Shown here one piece after another: positions 1 to 12,668 of a DNA stretch of 64,000 bases. Position 1 is the first letter of the stretch. Every line of letters begins with the position of its first letter. The position numbers and the translations under genes are program-made. The notes below the pieces were generated by a model that saw nothing but the letters and a program-made list of their open reading frames with translations, was not told the DNA's origin and did no database searches. The stretch is from Diphasiastrum complanatum (Eukaryota; Streptophyta; Lycopodiopsida; Lycopodiales; Lycopodiaceae), in NCBI GenBank assembly GCA_029204225.1, contig CM055103.1:20770709-20834708 (forward strand). The letters run 5' to 3'.

Positions 1-273
1 GATAAAGTCGAGTTACCTGTCTGTCAAGACTGTCTAGTTGGTAAACAGATTAGAAAACCATTTAAATCAAGCCATCAGCATATTGTTAGAGGATTGTTAG
101 ACGTTGTACATTCAGACATTTGTGGCCTGATGAAAAATCTTTCGTTGAAGGATGCAGAGTATTTTATAACTTTTATTGATGAATTTTTTAAAAGGACTAT
201 GGTGTACTTTATAAAGAAGAAATCAGAAACCTTCAACTGCTTCAGAATCTTCAAGGAGTGTATTCAACGATAA
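1..273 (+). pseudogene. Copia integrase fragment (zinc-binding end and start of core)
   Basis: An open frame runs from the window edge to a TAA at 271-273. It begins with a C-x2-C pair (CQDCLVGK), the second half of the copia HHCC integrase domain. VVHSDICGLM and ITFIDEFFKRTMVYF follow, matching the first catalytic Asp and the FIDDxSR region of the integrase core. The usual second Asp of FIDD is changed to Glu. The frame ends soon after, so the rest of the core, RT and RNase H are absent. This is a truncated relic of an integrase that would insert element cDNA into the genome. The element continues upstream of the window. Confidence 0.8.
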
Positions 274-289
274 TGTATGAAATGTGTGT

Positions 290-600
290 AAAATAATAGC
301 ATCAGAAACTTATCAGAGATAGATGAAGTAGATGCCTTGTGCATTGATTCTTTATTGTCAGTAATAGGTTCATTCCTTTTACAGATTGAATTAGCTTTGT
401 AAAGCACGATGTTTCATCCGCTATTGTCTTTTGTTTTACCGCATTATTGACATGTATATTTTGCTATACTTAATCTGATAACAGCTCCTTTGTTCTGCGT
501 TCAGATTTTGCGTCAATATTGCTATGCTTATTTTTCATTCTATTTGACTCTCTTGTTGTTCAATCTGGTAATCTGTTCTTACTGAGTTATTATTAGTCTA
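290..600. repeat. LTR-like sequence related to 60310-60480
   Basis: The 19-base stretch TTTCATCCGCTATTGTCTT near 411-431 recurs near 60422-60442. The surroundings also match loosely: a 'gcattgattctttattgtcagtaatag' type sequence here against a 'gcatcgattcttttctttcagactaacgtc' type sequence there. No paired LTR, PBS or polypurine tract was found, so the exact ends are unknown. It directly follows the integrase fragment and is probably an LTR scar of a copia family. Confidence 0.45.
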
Positions 601-735
601 GTTGTTGACGACTAATATTTAGTCTTGCCTTTCGCAAATCATTCGCGACTGATTATCAGTCGAGCTCAGTTGAGCTCTTCGCGAATCATTCACGACAAAT
701 AATTTGTCTAGTTGTTCACGACAAATTATTCTTTT
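601..735. repeat. Cluster of short perfect palindromes and direct repeats
   Basis: Four hairpin-capable motifs lie in 100 bases: 610-624 (arms GACTAA/TTAGTC), 647-661 (GACTGAT/ATCAGTC), 662-677 (arms GAGCTCA/TGAGCTC) and 694-708 (GACAAAT/ATTTGTC). A decayed fifth copy starts at 720. The 647 and 694 copies share the upstream phrase TTCGC(A/G)AATCATTC(A/G)C, so the unit is about 47 bases long. The cluster probably belongs to the LTR-like sequence at 290-600. Its role is not known; regulatory protein binding is only a possibility. Confidence 0.6.
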
Positions 736-789
736 GGTGTTTTATTAATGTTTGGCTACGTAATCAAAACGACCGTGATTTTTATCACT

Positions 790-1300
790 AATGTTTAGTT
801 CATTTGAATAACAATACTTTGAACAATGTTAGTATGAACATTCAACAATTCATTAAGAATAACTTCAACAATGTCTCCTTCCTTAATGCTCTCATCAATG
901 CAAGCCAACTCATCATTCAATGCTTTCATCTTCAAAATAAAAGTATTTGGACTTTCTTCACTCTTTTGCAAACAAGAAAAGATTTGTTTTCTTGGAGTCA
1001 ACACTCTAGAAGTAGACTTAGATTCATAAAGCTTCTTAAATGAATCCCAAACATCCTTTGATGAAGTACTCTTACCAACCTCCTTGAGAAGCTCATTAGT
1101 AACATTCATCTTGATCGTGTAGAGTCCTTTTGGACCTCTTATCATATCTCATTTGATCTTGTTGTGTTGTTGGTCTCTCCTCCAAACTTACAACAATATC
1201 CAAAACATCATTCATCTCAAAAAATAATTTTTCACAATGAATAGTTACTTGAGATAAGCTTATCATTGGCTTCCAACATGACTCCAATTGAGGTTGCCAT
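790..1300 (-). pseudogene. Copia gag fragment (element 0)
   Basis: Read leftwards, an ATG at 1300-1298 opens MATSIGVMLEANDKL, which aligns with the gag start of Copia III at 37094. A stop follows soon where the family has the Trp of STWKV (TGG to TGA). In a shifted frame, FEMNDVLDIVVSLEERP and then IKMNVTNELLKEVGK, WDSFKKLYESKSTSRVLT and ILKMKALNDELACIDESIKEGD match the UBN2/gag domain of Copia I, III and V. Gag would form the virus-like particle. The zinc knuckle and everything after it are missing, so only the N-terminal half of gag remains, with at least one stop and one frameshift. It is close kin of Copia I on the same strand. Confidence 0.85.
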
Positions 1301-2460
1301 GTAGCAATGACCTGATCTTCTCTTTCAACCTGATTCAATGCACAAAGCACTCCTTTGAACAACAACAAATTCTTTCAAAATAAATCACCAAGATTTGAAA
1401 CTATCTCACAAATTCTCTTCTAGCACTTATACCAAAAAAATCAACACATAGAATCATGAAATCTTGATCAACCTATGATCTATTCTCAATCTAATCACTC
1501 TTGCCACTTTCTAAAATTGAAACACACTCAAATGAAGTCCAACAACCTCACTATCTAGAGATCCAATCAAAATTAGGATTTTGACAAATCACAAAAAATT
1601 GAATATTCCAAATCTATATGCAAATGCTTAAAATCTTGATATGCAATTTATTAGCCACCACTTAGGCTATTCCAATGATCCAAAAATTGGCCAAATCCAA
1701 CATGTGAATTCAAAAATCGGAATTGATCAAATTAGGGTTTTGATCTACAAATGCAAGAAACTCGATTTTGGTGTAAAATCCTCTCTAACATGCTCTAGCC
1801 TTGATATCTTCACCAAATCATTGATGAATATGATTTCCTCCTTCATAACCTAAAAGAATTCAGATCATTGATGATCCAAATCCATAAAATATCTTTGGGT
1901 ACAAAACAAGCTACTCCACCAATCTTGCCAAAGTAGAAAAATCAACATCTACACACAAAATAGAATGCTAACTCTAATAGAACTTGATCAAACATAAGTA
2001 GAAAAGTATTGTCTATACAACAATAGTACCCTACTATATCACACATGTGAACCTAAAAATAGCAAATGTAGATCATTCTACACATAGAATTGCAAGCAAT
2101 TACAAATATAGTGCACCAATGAGTAGTAGAACCCAAGAAAACCATGTATAAACATGAAATGAGATAGAGAAGACAGAAGATCTACTTCTCCATGAGTTAC
2201 ATCCTTTTATAACAGGTCCAAATCCTAATTGATGTAACTTTTTTTCCAAAATGTAATGCCTACTATCTTTAGATCTAGATTCAATGTAACTAACATTTAA
2301 ATTTGAATCTACTCAAACTCGACTTCTAAATTTTCCACACTTTCAAAAAGTGTTTATAGAAATGAAATTTAGACTAATTAACTTTGAAAAGTCAAACTCT
2401 AAGTCTAATATAAAGTTGGCCTCAATTTGCCAACTATAAAAATATAGCAAATATGATCAA
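1301..2460 (-). repeat. Probable leader and 5' LTR of copia element 0
   Basis: This AT-rich non-coding stretch lies upstream of the minus-strand gag. Its far part resembles the Copia I LTR at 18137-18611: the 'tctatacaacaatagtac' and 'acacatgtgaacc' phrases near 2010-2055 match 'tctatacaacagtagc' and 'cacaagtgtgga' near 18310-18355. By analogy the leader covers about 500 bases next to gag and the LTR the rest. I could not find an intact PBS, so the boundary is approximate. Confidence 0.5.
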
Positions 2461-2469
2461 ACTAGTTGA

Positions 2470-3104
2470 ATCTTTCATACTAAGGACAAAAAAACTATTG
2501 GATTCAAATGGATCTTCAAGGTGAAAACAAACCAAGATGGGTCTGTCGAGCTCGTCCTGATAGAAGGAGCTGAGACCTGGTGACTGGATTCCTGGCGTTG
2601 GTTGAGTCGCCCAAGTTTCTGTCTTAAGCAAGCACCAAGGAGTTGGTATGCTAAGCTTAACATTTTTCTACTTTCTCAAAATTTCAAGATAAGTGATGAT
2701 CATTCACTTTACTATAGATTTGTTCAAAATGACATCACCGTTCTTTTAATCTATGTGGATGATATCTTTTTGAGTGGAAACACAACAATCAAAATATTGA
2801 TGATATCAAGATGGTACTAAAAAAAGAATTTGATGTGCATGATCTTGGTCTTTTGCATTACATCTTGGGAATAGAGGTATTTAGAACTTTTCAATCTACT
2901 TTCATTTGTCAAGAGAAGTATGCCAATTCTATTCTAAAAAGATTTCATATGGTAAATGTTAATTCTTGTGATACACCAATGGAATCAAATGTAAAGCTCA
3001 CTATAAGAGATAATGAAAGATCCTTCGAGGACATTACTCTCTGTAAGAAACTAATTGGTTCACTCGTATATCTAACCATCACAAGACCTGATCTTAGGTA
3101 TTGA
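2470..3104 (+). pseudogene. Copia reverse transcriptase fragment with internal deletion
   Basis: At 2485-2550 the plus strand reads KKTIGFKWIFKVKTNQDGS, the conserved RT N-terminal block seen in Copia I and III. About 75 unrelated bases follow. The frame then resumes at KQAPRSWYAKLNIFLLSQNF and continues through the YVDD catalytic box (LLIYVDDIFLSGN), a frame change near 2810, GLLHYILGIEVF, DTPMESNVKL and LIGSLVYLTITRPDL. The fingers and part of the palm are therefore deleted. It points head-to-head with the gag fragment on its left, so the two pieces do not form one simple element. It is closest to Copia III at 39450-40300. Confidence 0.85.
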
Positions 3105-3302
3105 ACAATGGAACAGACTTCTACCTGATGCCTCTAACAAGAATTTGATGTGCAGCCAAAGAGGTGCAGCCATCTCTTTAGAGTCATCTACGATGGACAT
3201 TTCTGAAATAAGATGCCTTCTCCATGAAACAAAAATTTCAGAGAAACAACATATAAAATTGATATTGAACAATGTGACAGACTTCTACCTGATGCCTCTA
3301 AC
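3101..3302 (+). repeat. Direct repeat pair of 38 bases, 164 bases apart
   Basis: Positions 3101-3138 and 3265-3302 are nearly identical (ttgaacaatg, then two changed bases, then acagacttctacctgatg and cctctaac). The first copy starts exactly where RT homology stops. The 126 bases between them are unassigned. The arrangement looks like a local duplication around an insertion or repair event. Confidence 0.7.
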
Positions 3303-3953
3303 AGAAACAAACCAATGGAGGTCAAAGACCTCAATCCCTCTCATGTACATAATTTAAAAATTAAGTTTGAAGGCCATATCCACGCTATTGTTACACTTTT
3401 CTTTTTGTTCTTGTTGATTTTAAAAGTTGTCCCACAATGGCAAATATGAAATTAAACTCATAGATATATATATATTTTTTGTTCTAGGCAAAAATTAATA
3501 GTTTGCGAGTTTGGAAAGAGCTTTCCCTTGAGTGCTAGTCTTTAGATATGAATGCTAGTCTTTACAGGTCTCACAGTCGAAAATCTTAGTTTGGATCACA
3601 ACATAGATCAGGATTATAAGTTGAAGATGACAGTCGTTTAAAAAGTGCATTTCTTTCACAAGGTATACACTATGCTTCCACCAGCATGATCACCGCAAAA
3701 ATTTGGAACTGAAGTGTTTTTGTGCCCAAGAGACATGCTTACCATTTAATGAAAAAAATCTAGCTCACATCCATATGACGATAAAAGAATCCATATGACG
3801 ATAATTTTCAATTGGCTTTTCGTTCTGAAACGATATAGAATTTTAACCACTCATTTGCTCTTGTTATTTTTTTAAAATGGAACTTTAATCTCAAGTTTGT
3901 TTATTAAGTTCTTTTCAATTGAGTAATCATTCTATGTGTCTCAAGTCTCCTCT
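3303..3953. other. Unassigned non-coding DNA
   Basis: No convincing protein, RNA or terminal repeat was found. A near-duplicate phrase (tgctagtctttagatatgaatgctagtctttac) occurs near 3533-3566 and ccatatgacgataa is repeated near 3772 and 3791. Confidence 0.6.
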
Positions 3954-4211
3954 TCAATCCGAATCAAAATAGCCGAATAAGCACAATGTTGTAGCAAAAT
4001 TGCCAAAATAACAAAGAAATTGGTTCTTTGTCGCTTGAATGTAGTTTTCACTCTTTTGAGTGATTTCCAATGTTGGATTCTTGAATTTGACATGAATTAA
4101 ACATGTCAAATTGGGTCTGGTACACACCATTGCATACATCAATGAGCCAATTAGAGTGTGGGCTAAATAATTTTTCATGTGAAAATTCTCTGCATGTGTC
4201 GAAAGACACAT
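3954..4211 (-). pseudogene. Copia RT C-terminal fragment
   Basis: On the minus strand LIGSLMYAMVCTRPNL matches the copia motif IGSLMYAM(V/I)CTRPDIA that precedes the RNase H domain. Weaker tailing sequence follows. The catalytic core lies outside the fragment. The YAMVCTRP form resembles Copia IV (MYTMICTRPDIAF) more than the Copia III/V group (WLTITRPDL). Both ends are truncated and fused to unrelated plus-strand copia sequence on the right. Confidence 0.75.
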
Positions 4212-4269
4212 ATCTTTCTTGGGGTTATCGTATAAAATAATATTTCTCTCATGCTAGTCAAGTGATAAA

Positions 4270-5103
4270 GAAATCTACGACATTGTTTGCAATCAAATAT
4301 TTTCAAATCCATTCCAACTCTAAAGAGATCCAATAGGGGTTACAAGATCTGATTTTGGTGTGATATGATTCAAATTTGTTGTGCTTTCATTTTGGTGATT
4401 AAAGCAAGGCCTAATTTCCAATTGACTAGATTTTGGTGTGGTGGGGTGTGATTCTAGAATTTGTGATCTAGGAATTGAGAAATCTTGCGAGTGTTTTGAA
4501 TCTTGTTCTAATCTAGTTGTTTGGAAGTCACAAAATCACTATTATAATTCTTTCACATGTGTTTACTTCGTGTACAAGAACATTTGAATTGTAGAATTGG
4601 CATATGATTGTGTGAAGCTCAAATTGATTCTAGTCAAGTTGTCTTTGTGAGAGTTGGAGGGTCAATTTCTGATCCCATTGGGTGTCTAAAACATGGAAGA
4701 GTCTATATTTGAGTGTACATTCTTGGTTGAGATCTTGGTGAATCTCTAAATATCAATTTCTTCAAATTGTTTAACCTAGTCAAGATTGGTAAAAGTTTTA
4801 TGACATAGTTTGCTATCAAACCAATTCAAAGTCTTTGGGTCAAGGGTGAATTCAAAAGGGATGGTTAGGTCTGATGTTTATGTGATTACGTGTCAAGTTT
4901 GTGTAATCTAGATGAGATCCATTTTCCACATTGACTAGTTTTTTGGGTGAAGATTGATTCTTAGATTTGTGATCTAGATCTTTTGTAGATCTTTCTAGAT
5001 ATTTGATTTGATGTGTTCAAATCTATTTTCTTGAGGGTCACAAAATTGCTTTGAAGAATCATTTCACAAGTTTGTAATTTGTGTACAAGTGCTTCCTCAT
5101 CAT
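4270..5103 (+). repeat. Copia leader with two diverged about-530-base repeats
   Basis: Segments 4277-4590 and 4800-5095 align along their length. Shared blocks are gacat-gtttgc-atcaaa, ttgactag-ttttgggtg, agatttgtgatctag, gtcacaaaat and tttcacaa/tg-gtgt with gtgtacaag. The pair sits immediately upstream of a copia gag-protease fragment in the same direction, as an untranslated leader would. The copies are well diverged, so the duplication is old. Confidence 0.55.
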
Positions 5104-5400
5104 GGCATCAATAGGAGGCAACTTATTGGAGGCAGGTAAGAGATTCAAATGCAATTATTGTGGCAAGGGACATTTGGCCTTGCTACAAGAAAAAAAAAAA
5201 AGATGAAAGAAAACAAGGCAAGAAAAGGATAAAAGAAAACAAAAAGGCAAGAGAACTTCAGCAATCAAGGGCGAGATGGCTTCGATGGAATCACTCATGG
5301 CATGCATAAGAGCACCATCAATTTCTCTGGAGGAAGATCCTTGGTGGATTGATAGTGGGGTGAGCTCACATGTCACAAGGCAAGGGGAGTATTTCTCTTG
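5104..5400 (+). pseudogene. Copia gag zinc knuckle and protease fragment
   Basis: ATG at 5104 opens MASIGGNLLEAGK, which resembles the family gag start. It jumps straight to FKCNYCGKGHLA, a CCHC knuckle whose last Cys is lost, then a Lys-rich linker with an internal stop, then EDPWWIDSGVSSHVTR, the aspartic protease active site (DSG). A stop follows at 5400. Most of gag has been deleted, leaving only RNA-binding and protease pieces. The match to Copia III (DPWWIDSGASSHMTR) is strong. Confidence 0.85.
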
Positions 5401-7285
5401 ATTTTCAGTATATTCTAAGTTTCTTATATAAGAAAAATTTTCAAAATTTTAATGAAGTGCACATATTGCAAAGGCATGGCCCTATGGCTTGCCACCAATC
5501 TCTTATTTTATTGTGTACCAACTAATGAGCATTTCTTTTTTACAGATTTGAAATCTTTTTTCGAAAACCCTAAATTGCAATATGTTATCCTTAGAAAAGT
5601 GATTTAATTTGCATAAGCAACTTCAATTTTTCAAAACCCTAGATTACAACATCGTTCAATTTTCAAATTTTCAAGCTCATTCAATCTGTAATGAGATAAA
5701 CTATAAGATATACAAACTTTTATCTATGGCAACCAAAAACTTTGAGATTGTGCATCTTCCATAATCTAGACTTTTGTGTGGTCATTGGCCAACAACCTTA
5801 TTGTGCTCACAATATGATGCATTTCAAAATCCATTCTCAAAAAATCTCAAAACAATGTATTTCAAAAACTTTTGAAATGTGAAATTTATACTACCTAATC
5901 TCCAATGATAGATTCCTGAGCTAAAACGCGACCTAGAGCACGAATTGCATTCCGAATAACTTTAATTTATAAAGAATATTTATCAATGGAGATGGAGTGG
6001 TTTGAGCAATGAGCATGGCCCTTTATATGTAACATCATAGAGAGAATAATTATTATTGATCATTAAACTCATTTTAAAACCCTAATTGCATCCATATATT
6101 CTGAGTCCTCTCCAAACAATTTTCTCCATCAACTCATCTCTCCAAAAAAAAAAAAACGCGCATAAACAATGAGAAGAATACATTTTAAAAAAATGTTTGA
6201 ACACTAATTTTGACAAATTCTGACAATTTTTGAAAAGTCTAAACAATCCATCAAAAAAAGGTTAAAAAGTTTTAACAAATTTTAAATTTTGATAGTTTCT
6301 AAAATCCTAAAAACCCATCGAAAAGACGTCATAGATTTTCGACAAATTCAAAAAATCTTTGTCCGTAAAAAATTTACAAATAACATCGACTTTTGACACT
6401 AATAAAACTCTGTCGAAATTCGATATTTCAAATTAATCAAACTCCATGTGGATGTTAGTTTATGACATCCATCGAAGTCCAACAAAAATTAAAAAATATT
6501 ATGACGCCACACCAATAGTCAAAAATCTATATATGTTCATTCACAACATTAAAAATCAATATATGTAGAATTGCAACATATGGAATTTCGATGAAACCTT
6601 TCCGACATGATATCTAATAGACCATCCTACATCTCAGAACTTGACAAAAAAAAATGCAATATTTATTGATATCACCAATTTTTGTAGTTGTGAATATTTA
6701 AAGAATAAATCAACACATTTGAAAGTGTTTTACATATATTAATGCACGTGTTTTATATTAATGCACTCTCATCTATTTACATGTGAGAGAGCAATGTATC
6801 TCTATGCGCACAACGTGTGTGTGTATGTGCGCAAAATATAAAACTAATATAATGTGTTCATATGAATATAACATATCTCTATAGTTTTTTATTTTCTTTT
6901 TGAAGGAATCACTTGATATTAGTGATTGTGATACACACATCAAGTGTTATTTGTTTGACATTAAAAAATAAATGTACGTCATCTTATTAATCTTTTTGTT
7001 ATAAAATAGATAGAATGCTAATAATATTATTATAAAACATGCAATATTAAACAAGCATCGTTTTTAATGTCACAACTAGGAAATTTTTCTTTCCCATAAA
7101 TAACATACCTTGTATGGTTTCAATGCATGTGCACTCCTAGATATAGGGCTCGTCGACATGAGTAACTACGTAGGATGATCCTAAACATGAAAAAACTAAA
7201 TTATATAATGTATATTAATATACTTAATGATTAAAGGACGAGAATAGCAATGTCAAAAAATCCATCGCTTGACAACAAATCGATA
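5401..7285. other. AT-rich unassigned DNA
   Basis: About 1.9 kb with no supported gene. The stretch 6190-6660 is rich in 'gacaaattt' and 'tcgaaattc' type phrases, like a decayed LTR, but no paired copy is present in the window. Confidence 0.6.
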
Positions 7286-7690
7286 ATTCAAACCATAGTT
7301 GCAGCGAATCGCAATTCACTGGGACTGCGATTCGCGGGTCGCGATTCTACGAATCGCAATTCGCGACCCAGAATCGCCCAAAAAAAAAAAAAAATTGGAA
7401 AAATAGCTTATTGCTGAAATTTTTTTAGGAGATAAATGGTCAAACCAACGTTTTGCCTCTCATAAGTGCAGTAGATGAGGCACAAACAGATCTTATTTTC
7501 AATAGCTATCCGGTTGTCATTTGCTCTGGTTTTCAGTAAATGTTAATGCTACAGTTTGGACTATCAACTGTATGGATGATGATCACTTTTGCAATTGGTC
7601 ACTGGAGATGTGAGTGCAATGTACATACAGTTGGAGGCATAAATATTCAGAATCGCGATTCGGGAATCGCACTGCAACTATGATTCAAAC
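7286..7690. mobile_element. hAT-type MITE with 8-bp target duplication
   Basis: The element spans 7294-7682 (389 bases). It has perfect 11-base terminal inverted repeats, CATAGTTGCAG at 7294-7304 and CTGCAACTATG at 7672-7682. The exact 8-base direct repeat ATTCAAAC flanks it at 7286-7293 and 7683-7690. An 8-base duplication and short terminal repeats are the signature of hAT transposons. Copies of GCGATTCG/CGAATCGC crowd both sub-terminal zones, and a stem of GGGTCGCGA (7336-7344) with TCGCGACCC (7361-7369) sits near the left end. There is no transposase frame, so it is non-autonomous and would need a hAT transposase encoded elsewhere. Confidence 0.88.
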
Positions 7691-10259
7691 ATAATAATCA
7701 TTTGTACGTACAATTTTTGGCAATTTGGGAGTATGAGAACTAGTATAGACAATAAAATTTGTCGATCCAACCTACCAGTGAAATACCGATTGTTAATTGT
7801 TGTTATTTTCATTCATGCCATAATATGAATAATGCAAGAGCATTGAAATTTAACAAGGTACATCCAATATGTCATTAGAGAGAGAGAGAGAGAGATTTGT
7901 GTACCTAATTTATTGACATGCCATGCATATTTTTGTGAGTACCAATTGAGGCTATTGGACACAACACAATCTATGGTACCAATACAAAAGTTCAAAGTCC
8001 AATTGTAAGAACTTATTATATTTGAACATATATCTATCATAGAATGTACAATATTACAAGCATCTAGATTACCAGATTATTTGACAATTTTAAAAATACA
8101 CAACACAGTTGTTGATTTACTATTTTTTTTCCAGTTTACATAATATATTAAGAGTTTTATGTTGGCAATAAAATATAATATAGACAAAGAAAACCAAAGA
8201 AATTTAAACAAATACCTCAATGATTTTTGTGATGTTTCATTTTGAAGAAAAAATATCAAATAACATTGTACTTGGAACACCATTTGGTGAATTTTCGTTT
8301 CATTTCAAGAATCAATTTCATAAAAAATTCCAATACTCTTCAGATTGTGAAGATTTTTGTGCAGTAGTCAATGTCCTATAAGTGGAGTGCACATAGCTAC
8401 GGCAAATTCGGACCATAGAACATGTCAGCCAGTGCATTTTAAATTACTTTGTCTCTTCAAAAGGATTGACAAATGATGCTCTAAGGCACGATTACACGTG
8501 TAGAGATGTGAATATAGGAGGACAAAGTGAGAAAAGTACTAAAACAACAACAAATCGATAAAGATTTAAGAAAAGTGAGGCACTGCTAATAGATGTTGGC
8601 ATAAACTAGAAGTGTAACTGGTGTTGATGTGCTAGGTTTGTCAGGTGCAAATGATGTGTAAGGTATGTCACGTGCAATGAATGTACAAGGTCTTCCAACA
8701 TGGTTAGATCTGGCGAGAGATGTGGCAAATGTGGATGGTCAACTCGTGGAAACAAAGGCCGCAACAATTGTCCATCTAATCCTCTTAAGAATGCTTGAGG
8801 TTGGAGCAACTAGTGGTTAACAATGGATAGCGATTAAAAAGTTTGTTTCCTACATAGTGAGATTTCCAAAAAACAACACAAACTATATAATGAGATGCAT
8901 TATTGGAGGACATAATACATCATTCTATCATATATTAGGAGAGGAAGGGAAAAAACTTCATTGATAAAAAGAGAATTGTTCTAAATGCATTATCTAGTAT
9001 CTAGTAGAGCTCGAATAACTTTCATTAAGTCAAAAGAAATAGATTTTACTTTCCCAATTAGTTGACTAGACTTGGCTTGATAAATCATTGTTTATAAGAT
9101 TTGGATCATAGCGCATAGCCAAATATTGTTAAACAATGATCTCAACGTAAATAACCTTGAAATCTCAAAGATGCAACAAAAGTATGTTTATTGCCCTCAG
9201 ACTAGGCCAAGTTTTCCGCATATAAGCAGTTACCCACACTAACTAGGACAAAATAGATGTGTTTATCTCTTAACACCATTTCATACCCCATAATGAGCAT
9301 CAACTCCAGTAACAAGTAGAATCAATCTCAAAAGGAGATTGTCAAGCCCAATAGTTACAAAGTAGATGAACATTATGATTATTGATACATTAATAGATAA
9401 AAACATTATCTTCTACCCATACAAGAGTGGGGCTCCAAACTGAGTGTGGTTAAGACTATTGTCATCACTGGGCATAACTTCCAACAATCTACATTATAGA
9501 TGATTGAAATAAACACATTCAAGAAAAATTGTGCTTTTTCTTGCAAAATAAAAACTCCAAACAAAAGGAAAAAGTCATTGCCATTTATCAACTAAAATTG
9601 TCAACATGACCAACTATTTCCAAAAGCCAACAATTGCAAATACATGAAAATTAAAAACATATATTTCAATGTTATGTTTATAACAATGCCCAACAAACAT
9701 AAAGACGAAAAATATAAAAATCATTCAAAATTTAAGATTCATGTGATGAAAAGAAAAAATCTTCAACAAAGAAATTAGTTGTAACAAATTCACCATGTAA
9801 AAAATAAAGGAGTTATGAAATTAAGTCAATAGTTGAATAAAGGTTGACAACTTGCAATGCAAAGAAAATAAAATTGTAGACATCTTTGGACTAAAAAAAG
9901 AAGCTCTTTGGCATCACGAGATTTGGTGTATCAACAAATGAAAAAGCTTGACGTAGCCATTGTAACCTTCCAAGTGATCTACAAACATGTTAAAACATAC
10001 TCAAACTAACCAACAAAAGAAGAAAGGAACTGAGATAAAAAAAACTTCAAAAATTCAAAAAAAATTGAAATGAATATCTTGGTTGTTTAGGCAAGTAGAA
10101 ATGCACAAACAATAATCAAAAGACACCAAAGTGGAAAGAAAAACAAAGGTTTTAAAAAGAAAACACAACCTTATACATAGAAACAAGAATTCATTCAATT
10201 GCAAAACAAAAAAAACACGAAGCACTAATCCATCATAAATCAAGGGACATTGGGAAGAT
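7691..10259. other. AT-rich unassigned DNA
   Basis: No supported gene in about 2.6 kb. A short (GA)n lies at 7877-7897. A minus-strand frame at 7813-8040 and one at 8606-8809 have no recognisable domain. Confidence 0.6.
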
Positions 10260-10280
10260 TGAGAGAGAGAGACAGAGGGA

Positions 10281-10376
<96 letters not shown>
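10260..10376 (+). repeat. (GA)n microsatellite
   Basis: About 117 bases of GA dinucleotide repeat, with a few interruptions (gacagaggg at the left, one GC near 10348). It creates a spurious Arg-Glu repeat reading frame. Confidence 0.97.
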
Positions 10377-12600
<2,224 letters not shown>

Positions 12601-12605
12601 ATATC

Positions 12606-12668
12606 TAGACGCAGTGGTAGCGACAGGGGCAGAGACAAAGGCAGGGGCAGAGGCAAGGGCAAAGGGAT
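12606..12668 (+). repeat. Purine-rich GGCARR hexamer repeat
   Basis: A run of (GGCA(A/G)(G/A)) units centred on 12627-12662. Read on the plus strand it gives alternating Gly with Arg/Lys, ending at a TAG soon after. It may be the relic of a basic, RNA-binding-type protein tail or simply a microsatellite. Nothing upstream supports a gene. Confidence 0.6.

Noticed and set aside
5155-5376. Minus-strand frame opposite the gag-protease fragment
   Set aside because: It is a shadow of the plus-strand zinc knuckle and protease homology.
7813-8040. Possible Harbinger-like transposase piece (CIGTIDC)
   Set aside because: A seven-residue resemblance only; no second catalytic motif, terminal repeats or target duplication.
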